NCBI GenBank assembly: GCA_963931865.1
Contig: OZ007509.1
Span: forward strand, 16,026,627 to 16,090,626
Origin: Axinella damicornis
Lineage: Eukaryota; Porifera; Demospongiae; Axinellida; Axinellidae
Direction of reading: 5' to 3'
Length of the DNA stretch: 64,000 nucleotides
Part shown: piece after piece, positions 50,496 through 62,100 of the stretch
Numbering within the stretch: the stretch's first letter is position 1
How the letters are laid out: every line of letters begins with the position of its first letter
Notes under the pieces: generated by a model
Databases searched by the model: none
Seen by the model: only the letters and a program-made list of their open reading frames with translations
What the model was told of the DNA's origin: nothing
Position numbers and translations under genes: made by a program

Positions 50496-53400
50496 TGATA
50501 GCCTGATAGGTAGACAGACAGATGAGTTACAGACCTAGACATGAATAATTTTTATTTTCTCATAAGAGTTTAGCAATAGTATGTATCGGCAATGCTAAGG
50601 AAGTATAGCCGTGTTCCCAGTCCTCCATATCCAATGTTGATCACTGTTTCATTCGCGTAAGGGAGAGCCTGGGAGAGGCTACAAAGGAAGAGCTAGTCTG
50701 TGCAAGTTAGCATCATCCTTGTCACAGACTATTGCAAGGTATAGTTGCTGATACAGTTAGATGTATTGCAACAAGAATTTTGACTCCGAACCTTGACAGT
50801 TGCCAGTAAGCTGTAGTGTGCCTCCAGTGTTCGTACATGAGTTGATCTGCATTCTGATCTTATTTGTCTTGTATCATCCCTGATGATGGCCTTGGCATTA
50901 AGGCCGAAATGTTGGATTTAGATGAACTGATTTATTTCAGTGTTGTCGACAAATCTATCTGGTTGGGACGATGAGTAATAATTCATATACTACTGTTGAC
51001 AGCCAACCGAGAACCTCTTTGAAGCATGAGTTGATCATGGCTATTAAAACCACAAGCATGCCAGTATGTATTTAACATGTCAGTTGCTGGGAATGCATCC
51101 TGTTAATGGTTGTAGTAGCTATACATAACCTCGGCTTGCTGGGCGTCTTTATTCACTGGACTGGTGGACTGGACTGGACTGGACTGGACTGGACTGGACT
51201 GGAGTGGACTGGACTCACCCAAAAATCCATAAAATGCCTGCTTTCGTGTCTTTCTTCGAGTCGGTAGAGGTCAAAGGTCACGTGCATATTTAATAAGCTT
51301 CAATGAAAAGATTAGAAGAGCATGCATTTGTTTACTGCAGAAATCAAACTCCAGCCGTTTGCTAAAGCATAGAAAACTATCCCTCTATCGTCCACGACTA
51401 GACTGCAGCTCATTGCTGAAGCTCATTAAATATGCACGTGACCTTTGACCTCTACCGACTCGAGCAAAGACGCGAAAGCAGGCTGTGCAAGCAACTTTAG
51501 TGACTGAATAAGTATGCTTAGCTTCTGTCCTACACTGAAAAAGGCATTTTACAGATTTTTGGGTGAGTCCAGTCCACTCCAGTCCAGTCCAGTCCAGTCC
51601 ACTCCAGTCCAGTGAATAAAGACGCCCCAGCTTGCTTGTGCACTGAGTTTTGTAACTCAAAAAAAAAATTGGTCATGAATACAATTAAATCTATGACTCG
51701 TGAATTACCACCATAATAGCTTGGCTACTGAATTTGCAGATCCACTACAAACTTGGCGTACCAGCAGAGGGGCTCTTATTCTCCATCTCTTTGTAAGTTG
51801 TGAATGTGAGAGGTCATAATTTTTTTTTAAAATTGCGTGGTGGATGATCATGTTAACGTTAACACGATTTGGTTCCCACGCCTGCTCCAAGCAGACAACC
51901 ATAGCCGCTGCTGATCGATCTACAATCTTTAACTTCTTCCGATAATCAATCAAAGGTTACTAAGATATCGATAATGCAACTAGGCACAGTATGTTATTGC
52001 AAGAAAGCAAAAAGATTTGTCAAAAGGGATTTAGTGATGGCCTATATCGTACTCTGTGCACCTCTTGAAAAGCAAAGAAACAAGTTGAAATGCTATTACC
52101 CATCAGCCTCTTCCCATTCATAAAATGTATAATTTGGGGATGGGATGGGACTGAGGATGGTTAATGGCATTTCCCCTTGTTTATTTACATTAAGAGGTGG
52201 AGTAGGACAGGTCCAGGTACTGGACGTATGCCCTGATGTCAGATCTTAAAGTACCATGTCAAGAAGAAATCCACGTCTCCTATGATGGTATGGTGACGAT
52301 GGACCTGGATGAGGAACTTTTTCCGCTGAGCAGCAGGCTTTGATCCTGTTTCGAGTATACACTACATTTGATGGAATGTAATTATCCCGACGTGGAATCA
52401 CTAACGTCACATGATATGAAGCTTTAATAAAGGCTTGCTTTGGAGAAGCCAAACAAAACTACAGAGTGAGAAAAGCTCTACACTGAACTTAGATACGTTC
52501 TTCGGCAGTATTGCGGTATACAGTTTATAGAAAACACTTACCGCTACTTGTTCCGTGTACTAATTTTGGCTTTTCCCATCATATCTTTGGCCAACAGCAA
52601 GGTGCTGCCCCAGAACTGTCTTGACATTTAAGGGCTGCTCCACCTCCATAGTTAGTCCATGCATGGCTAATAAATCAGATTCACGATTGAGGCAATCGAT
52701 GATCAGCATGGCTTTTGGAGCTCACCACGCTCTACCCTTTTGAGAGCCTCCACTTACATTAGTATAGTGGGGGGGGAGGGGGGAGGGGGGAGGGGGGGGG
52801 GGGGGGCAATTTAACCATAGACCGGATACAAGAGTCGTAGCTATTAGTCTGTTGTAAAGCTCAGCCGTAGCCATGACGCACTGTTGTTCAGTGCTTGTAA
52901 ATTAATGACACACTTGTGCGTCTGTCACATATAATCAGCAAATAATATTATGCCATGCAATGTCATTATAGCTGGTCCCAGAAATTATCTGTAGATTCAA
53001 TTTCTCTCTCTCTCAACACTAATTATGGCAATGAAAGCACAAACCTACTGACGTTTCAGTGATCACCATTATAAATGTTGCTCTTATGATCTTTGGGGGG
53101 GGGGGGGGCATATCACCCTTCATCAAATCAGAAAGCTCAATGATAATCATGTAGGCCACATACTTGCAATGGCTCCACGTTCTGCACATATCGTGTACCA
53201 AAAACCCCAGGCTCACACATGTCCGGTCAGTAATGTTCTGAGGATGCTTGAGATGTCCCGCACTGTAGCTAGGTCATGAAAAGAAAGCCACGCCTCCGTG
53301 ATTGCCCAGTCACGATAGATCCAGGTTGGTAGCTTGTGACGGATTGACAAGGATTCTGTAAGCACCTCAATTGTAACCATCACAGACTTTTGTTGCTTGA

Positions 53401-56106
53401 AACGTATTAGAATTCGCAGAATCTATAGCTAGCCACAGCTGCTTTTGACAGTTTGCAGATGAAATGAAAAGGCTGAAGGGGGATGCTATGATGAAAGTGA
53501 TGTTCATCTGGTGACTCACTGCTAGAAGGAATTTCTATGAACCTGTTTTCCTCCATATATATCATGACTGTGCCATCATAGAGGCATGGCTTTCTTGCAT
53601 ATGTGCTCAGAACATTACTGACTGGAACTGTGAGTCAGGCTAATGTTTGTGTTCATGACATGTAGAAGGTATCACTTCTCAAGTGCAATAAGGTGTGACT
53701 CAATGATACTGACGTAACGCGGAGAGATTACGGAATATCGTTATTGATCCGCGGAAGCTTCCTCGCGGTTGCGTTTGTGAGGTAGCTAAGTATGGCTACG
53801 GTTCTAGTGTAGCTTGTTGTTACCTGTGGTAGATGCCCTTTGAGTGTTGGGGATAGTAGTCTCTGTCCGCTTTTCCAGTCGTGTGCTAAGACCGTGAAAA
53901 CCGCGATGGGAGTAGCTACTGCAGTTCATAAGAAATGAGGAAACATCGCCTTCAGTTGGAGCAGTTCCACACTGAATAGCCGACTTTTTTCTTCTCAGTT
54001 TGCTTCACTATGCAGAGGTCATCCAGAATCTCGCGTGGGATTACAAAGGATGAAGGTTTAAAAGAACTGTGACCCGATTTGTTTAATAAAATCGCTCATT
54101 TTCGTGATTGGCGTAAGACAAACTCTCTTATTTCCTAGCCTCGTACCCAGTCCCACGCCCAGCTTTTCGTCGCTGCTTAGTACGGTAAAGCGGGGAGGGC
54201 CTGGTACATCTTCTCACATGAGTGACGTCGAGGGTAGAAAGGGGTAGAAAGACCGGAAGGAAGCGTGGGCGTACGTGGGTCTCAGAACAGCAAGAAGAGC
54301 GAAGGTACCAGGTAACATACCACACGTATCTAGCTAGCGGGGGGCGACTGTCATACTCACCGAGCGTTGAACGTGTAGATGGCTGAATAACACGCAAAAC
54401 GCAGCGTCTTCGTTCTGAAAATTTTGCCATTTTTCGATTACGTCATGCTCACGTGAGAAGATGTACCAGGCCCTCCCCGCTTTACCGTACTGCAAGCGAC
54501 GAAAAGCTGGGCGTGGGACTGGGAACGAGGCTACTTATTTCCCATACGGTTTGTAATTCTCTGAACCCCAATTGAGTTTTAGTTAGTACTCAGACTGGGC
54601 TTTGCTGCAACAACAGTATAAACCCTCTCTCTATGGAGAACTGCTCAGACTTTTCCAATATTTGCGACGGCATAATTCTCTTCATCGGCGGGGGCAGAAG
54701 TGGGCGTGGCCAAAAATGACGGCATAGAACGGTCTCAACTAATTAATACTAAATGTTCTTCAAGTATGGGGTTCGTGGTGTACGGCTAACATGATATATA
54801 TCACCTCAAACTTTAAGTACAGTGCACTCCTTAGTTAGCTCTGATGAAACCCATTGTGGATGAAGTTGATGAACATCTCACCCCCTCCTCGCCTAACCAG
54901 ATAACCATCGACCACAACACCAACATCTGTAATGTGTGGCATAATGAAAGCCTGCTGGCACATGGGATTGCATTCTTGGTCCCATGTCCATCACCATCAC
55001 ATGAAGGCATGGCTTCCTTTGACGGATAAATTTAGGATGTGTAACCACTTGTTTCTCTGCATGCATTTTCGAGAGGTGGAATATGATAGGCTATCGCTGA
55101 ATCCTTCCTGTGTTTACAGTTGCTACGTACTAGAGCTACATGTATGATGGGTGCTGCCAAAAAAGGTTATTGTTGGTTAGTTTGACTATCCTATTGTCGA
55201 CCATATCTGTTGGCCATTGCTTGTATAGTAGCGGTCAACATTAGATATAGGTCAAGAAACAGTAAATCTGTTGCACAATTTCCTGGAGCCTATATATAAC
55301 CAGTGTCATCTACTGTATGCAGCATCCTCCTCCTGGAGCCCAGTGAGCATGGACCACCAGGACATGGGAAGCCCCAGACATGTGGCTACAAGGATGGGCC
55401 CGTCCGCCTCCCCCTCGGACCCATATCTGCCAGATCCACAGAGAAGACTCTCCTTCCATAATTCAGTGGACTATCGAGAGAGGGGGCAATTTGAGCGAGA
55501 TTCCCGCTATCGAGATAGTCCCATGTTGATGGAAGACCTTCAAAGGATGCCTCCCAGAAAGGAAGGCCTCCCCTTCAGGCCCTGGTCTGACGAACGGAGA
55601 TTCTCTGGAAGGGGTGCTACTGATGATGAGCGATATGGGGGTACATTCTTATTGCAGAGAACAGACTCAATGGATATGGTCCCTGACCACATGATGAGAG
55701 ATCCTCGGTTGCATCGCAAGCCACAAGCTCCGCACCACTCTGTTGCAGTTCAGCGAGTGTTCACAGAACACTCGTACTGCAAGAGGTACATTGGCTCAGA
55801 ATTGGAACCTCTCCCTGAGAAAAGTGAGCCTAAACTCACCCAGAACTCTCTGCAAAGTACTTTCTTGTCTACTGTCCGTCGCTCCAATGCTCTTTCCAAA
55901 GTCCCCATTGCCGGGATTTTGAAGCGGACAGAGCCTGTGCCATCAAGCAGGGAGGGTAGCCAGCCTCCCAGTAGAACTACTGAACAAACCAATCTCTCTT
56001 CTGAAGGCAGGAGTGCTTTCAGTGCATCAGTCAAGGACGACAATAGCCCACCTGAGGAAGTTCACCGGCAGCAGCAGCAGCAACGACATCAACAACAACA
56101 GCAGCA

Positions 56107-56138
<32 letters not shown>

Positions 56139-59100
56139 AGCTGCAACAACACCATCAACAACAGCAACAACATCAACAACAGCAGCAGCAGCAGCAACAG
56201 CAGAAACAACAGCGGCAACAACAACAGCAGCAGCAACAGCAGCAGCAACTACATCAACAACAACAACAACAACAACTGCAGCAACAACGCCAACAACAAC
56301 AACAACAACAACACCAACAGCAGCAGCCACAGCAACCACACCATCAGTCTGAGAATGATTCAGTAGAGGGGGCTGGTAGCAAATTGGTTCACATGACTAC
56401 AGAGCAGCTAATGAGTGGCCAAATGTCACACTTCCGAGTAAGACGAGTATCTAACAGGGATGTCCTTCAAGTTGAGAGTGGCCCCGTTGCAACTAAGGAA
56501 GTAGCCAATGCCGGTACAGAATCTAGGCCTCATTCACCTGCAGTCTGTATTGAAGGCTTTGAGCTAGACCTGGACACAGAGCCCGAGAACAGTGATGATG
56601 ACCTTGAAGATGAGGTGGAAGATGGGCGCCTTGTGGTTTCCTATCCCAGTAGCCAGCTTGATGTTCCAGACGGGGGTGCGCAGGGGCAGAAACATTCAAA
56701 ATGGTCAGTCATCCCAACTGGGTCCATCAGAATCAAGCTCTCTAAAGTCCCAACAGGAGAGGTATGCTCCACCAACTTTGTCAAAGAAGAACCAGAGCAG
56801 TCCACAAAGGCCAAGCTTCCAACTAACAGGATCCAGCTACGGAATGGTCGTCTACTCCCGCCTAGTTCACTGGCCTTCTATGCCTCCCACAAGGGTCCAA
56901 CTTTTCATAACAATACTGCCACACCCTCAAGCTCCAGAGAATCATCTCCAGATGTGCGCCCAAGGCGGTCCTGGAGGGTAACCCGAAGTGCTTTAGCCCT
57001 GGAGAGCGATGAAGAAGAAGAGCAGTCGAGGACGCTTTCCTGCATTGGAGGAACATTGGTCAAGCAGGAGCCTCCTGATTCTGACGCTTCATTTGAGGTA
57101 CCGGATTTCCAGGATTCTGGCCAAGTTCCCCTCTTAGTGGCTAGTGCTCCACAACCAGTAGAGGAGGAGGAGGAGGAGGAGAGGGAGGAGGAAAAGGAGG
57201 AGGAAGTTTCTCCTGTCAAGAAAAGAGCAAAGCTCCTTATTCCCCCGAAGAAAATACGCAGACGATACAGACGCAAATCGAAACCTGTTACTGTAAGTAT
57301 TTAGAGTTAACCTTATATCCACTGACTGTGGCCTGTGGTGGCATTGTGGCAATGTTATGTTGATATACCCACAGGTTAAGAAGACGAAGAAGCAAACTGC
57401 CAGTCAGCCATCTAGAACTGAGACTTCTGTGAGCCCAAAGAAAACAGACATGAGCCCAAAGAAAACATTCAAGGTGTATACTCAATTTGTGAGAGAGGCT
57501 GATTTGTCAGCAGTGATTAATATATTGTCGTTGCCGTTAAAATGCTTTCAGAAGTGTACATGTTAGTATTGTATCTTTTCTCTTGTAGGATTTTGAACCT
57601 GTTGTTCTGAATACTAAGAGTCGTGCTGAGACACACACCCTGCTGCGTCGACAACAGATGGAGGAAGAGATTGAGCAGCACGAGCTGGAAAGAACCCAGA
57701 CTGCACAGTCATGGAGCACTGAGGGTCGCGATGACCCTGAGGAGCAGGTAGAATAATTATTCCCTTCCTGTATAGCCTTGCTCCCTGACAGTTCTTGCCC
57801 CCGGTTTTGTCCATGGACAAAACCGGGGGCAAGAACTGTCAGCATGCACATGATAGGGAGATCCTAAGGAAAAGCCTATGATTTGCATTACTGTAGGTGC
57901 TCTAATTATGAGTTGCTCTTGAAATGTAACAAATTCGGTCAGCCAAACAGCGATGAACTTCGACTCATGATTAGAAAACACCTTTAAGTCAGATGAGTGA
58001 CAAGGCTATTGCATAGCAGTTGTGTTTTTCCTGGTTGTCGGACCGTTGCTGCCTTTTCTCCTACACGGGGCGTCGGGCACAGAATACATAAGTGAGTTGC
58101 TTTCTTGTGCCTTCACTGATGTCCCAGCTATATTGCAACTGCATGTGTCTTTATCATCAATGTTCACAGGCAGTGATGTGATACACCCTCTTCGCCGTTC
58201 AACTGTATGTGTGCGCTTTCGAGCTGGCTGCCATTCTGCCGTTATAATCGCGTTATGCAATAATAGGAAATTAGTCCCCATAGTGTGACGTATTAGACTT
58301 TCAGAATTAGAAAGGACGCATAATTAGAGCGCCTATGGTAGCAATGCCATTTGTGTGTGATGCCGTGTTCTTTGATTCAGAATCAGTCATGTCTGAGGAT
58401 TGCAGTATGTGGCATCAACATCAAACGTACAGCAGTTGACTAAGACGTCTCTTTTGCAGTCACTGACTTGATTTGCAGCGATTTTTCTGCATTAATTTCA
58501 ATCATGCAGGATGACTGTAGCAGTGTGTGTTCTGCCACCCTCACCACCAGCAGCTTGTCCTCATTTCGTGATGTTGACAGCTCAACCAAGAGTAGCATTT
58601 GGGAAGAATTTTCACCAGGTGATCGTGTCCTTGTCCCAAGAATGCTATTCTGGGATTCCTTGAGTGACCTGGTTGTGCGTTTGGTATTCTTCAGATCTGA
58701 TTGCTCGGTGTAAGAGAGTTGTACCGTCCAGAAGTTCAGGTGACACCCCACTCCACAAAGTCTGCAGAACAGGAAAATATGTACGTGTGCATGCCCTATA
58801 ATTGCAGAGTTGATGATTCGGACTTCAGATTAGTCACTGTGATGTTGTTCTTATAGCCCAAGGTAGAAAAATGGATAGACAGTCTGAGACAGACAGAGCA
58901 TGTCAGGCCATTTGGTTCGTCCATCCAACCTTCCAAGTCATTCATTAGCTAGTACACGCAGTGGAACCTGTCTATAGTGGTCACCCAGCCACATCTATTT
59001 TATGGTCATACTGCTGGTCCCAATTGCACTAATGCTACATGTACAAAATGATCTGCATAAAGCAGCCACGTGTCTATATTGCCCAAGAAATACTAGTCCT

Positions 59101-62100
59101 AATATACCGTAGTCGCGCATTATTAGGCGCATCTCACTGATAGGCGCATATTCGCTGTTAGGCGCAGGTTCAACTCTCGTCCCAGGTAAGCGCTGCAGTC
59201 TTCTTCCAGAAACTCTGCCATTTTCGATCCTTCAGAGTGCAAAACAGCTATATTCGAATTGAAGCGCGCTTCCTATTCGAGGAATGTCATTATTATTATA
59301 TGTGTTATTAGGCGCATCTCGCTTATAGGCGCATATTTCCTTCCTGTGGAGTTATAGGCACATGCGCCTAATAACGCGCGACTACAGTAGACAGGTTCCA
59401 CTGTATAACAAATTTATTACTTGTAGTCTAATTACGGGCCGGGGAGGCTGAGAAATGTTGCAGTTGATGTTGGGCTGCTCTCTGTGCTTGTAGGATATGG
59501 CCCGCTACATGGTGCTGATTGAGAGTGCCTCAGTCAATGCCCAGGACAATGCCGGGTGGACTCCATTGCATGAGGCTTGCAGTAACTGCAACACAAAGCT
59601 GGCAGAGATGTTGCTACAGAATGGAGCAGATGCCAATATCAGTTCTAGGGATGGGACTAGGCAAGTGTACATGTTGATGTACGACAAATGTGGAACATTG
59701 AATCTGTGATAGAAACTATAGAGGTGCTCAGCATAGCACGTACCCCATAGCTACTTTGACATGATATAGGTAGGCCTACCGCCGACTTTCAGTACAGCAT
59801 GCATGATGAGATAGCTAGACCTATCGATTTTTAATACAGCGCTGTCAGCATGTAGAATGAGATAATGTAAGTTGTGGCAGTAATGTTAGAAACAAGACTT
59901 TCATGCAGCTTTTCTCTGTCTCTCGAGTGGATCTCTGGTCTGTAAGCTATGTAGAGGCTAGTATTTTCTGAATTCTGACACTTCCATTCTGAACTAAGCC
60001 TTCAACAAGGCCGTCATTGCTCAAACTGCTGATTTTTGTGTGCACCGACTCAGACAGACAGACACAAACCGATCACTTAACCCCTGCTGCACACATGTGC
60101 ATGGTGAAAACAAACTAAATACTTGATCAAAACGGGCAGTTACGGAGAAGTACTCTTACATGTAGTAACTCCATTTGATAATTGAAGTAAGTGTACACAT
60201 GAAATGGAGACATTTATATGATGCTTACTCTTTATCTTTACGCTGAGCTCCGTAGCTCCTTAAGGTTACTGGTTACATGCGCAGTATGCTCTTGCGGTTT
60301 ACAGTCAACAGTGGAATGTGTGCGTGACTTTGGCGTCAGTTTTTATCGTTGAAGTAACATCTAACCGTATATTAGACTGGACTTCAATTCTACGATGAAA
60401 GGGGCAGGGCAGCTCGAAAAGCTTTACCGAGATAAACATCCTGTTCGTGAGATACTGCACGTTCTACTTGCCTGATCGGGTGAAAAGTGAATGGCTTTAT
60501 GGTATGAATGACCATCACTCGTTTTTCCGACGGCAGTGAAGCGAACCAGCTCTGAGCCGCCCTCCAGTCGGTTGAAAACCTCCCATGGATGCTGCCAAGC
60601 TGGCCTGTTAGCCCTTTCTGATTGCAATATCTGACGCCAAAGTTCACCAATTGAACTTGGATGCCACTGCCCATGTTGGCATGTTGTACTCAGGCGCTAA
60701 GATCATACCAGCTAGAAGATACTCATATTGCTGTTATACATCCATGTCTCTAGTGCGGAGGGACAAAGGTAACTTTTACGTTATGTATATTAATGAGCAC
60801 AAGGTATCCCGTAACCTTAAAGTAATGTTTGATCATTCCTGTATGATTCAGCATTACACATTACAATGATGGAATACAGTGAATATTGGCTGTTGGATGC
60901 TCAAGGATAAATAGGGCTCAGCTAAGTGCGAGTAGCTGCAAGGCTGCTGGTTTGACCTCTGAACTTTGCCACTTGCCCTTATAACATGGTGAAGCTCCGA
61001 GCCTTAGACTCTAGCAAGAGCACATGCGCATCATGACATCATTGACTGCGATGACGATCATGCGCTCTTGACTGGTATTCTTCATACGGTATGCTAGGCC
61101 CATCCATGATGCAATTGAGACGGGTTCTCTTGACCTTGTGAAAGTATTGATCTCCTACGGTGCTGACCCCCTGGCTGAGTTCGGAGAAAAGACGCCAGTG
61201 GAGTATGCCGGGGCCATCGACCAGAAGGAGGTGTACAAGTACCTCCAAGGTTTGAGTGAAAGTACCAGTTACTGAGTACCGTATGGCCGGAAAATTTGGC
61301 GGGAATTAAATTTGGCGGATTGGCTGAAAAAGGCTGTGAATTGCATTTGGCGGATTAAAATTTGGCGGATTTGGAAATTTGCAGAGCGAGAATGACGTCA
61401 TACTAACCGCATGGCCGCGGAGCGCTCGGTGGTTTACTGAGATCTTGTGTCGGTACATAGGCTGCAATGGAGTCCGAGTTTGCGGTACTGTGTTCGAGGT
61501 ACCACGTCTACAAAAACCTCTGGGATGCGAGTGTAGGAGAGGAACTGCCGTGGGAGTGGTACGCAGTAGCAGTGATGCGAAGGAGCGCCATCGTCGTCGG
61601 CCATGAACCCAGGAAGATATCAGCTGCTTGCTCGCGATTTCTGGCCGATCGCTGCTTGCTCGCTATTTCTGGCAGATCAGTGACAGAGGTACTATAGTAT
61701 TATGAGTGCTTGCGGCGAGAGGTAGCTCGAGCGTCGCTCGCTACGAGACCCCGCCCATGCACAAATGTCATGACAAAATATTGACGGAATTTAATTTGGC
61801 GGTGCATTCATAATCCGCCAAACCGCCAAATTTAATTCCCCGCCAAATTTTCCGGCCATACGGTATTACATCTAATGTCTTGTTTGGTGCAGTTGTTTAA
61901 TATCATTTCTACCAGCATCCATCCAGGTACTGTAAGTTCAAATGCACTTGTTAATTCTCATGATTGTGTAGATGTGGTTAAGGAGAGACAGAAGAAGTCA
62001 AGGTCCAATCGATCTTGTAGTCCGACATCGCAGAAACCTACCACCACTACTCCTACCAGAGCGTCAAGAAAACAGAAGGTACCCATGATCATTATGTGTT

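Larger units (their letters stand above)
50402..55338. other. long intron 5 of the BCOR-like gene, repeat-filled
   Basis: 4.9 kb with no convincing exon. Contains (GATA)n, the 51134-51636 fold-back, G-runs at about 52770-52806 and 53094-53108, and the nested fold-back at 54136-54533. The remainder shows no recognisable feature. Confidence 0.6.

Noticed and set aside
56013..56366. Poly-Asn/Ser and poly-Leu/Val frames on both strands
   Set aside because: Alternative frames of the CAA/CAG glutamine tract.
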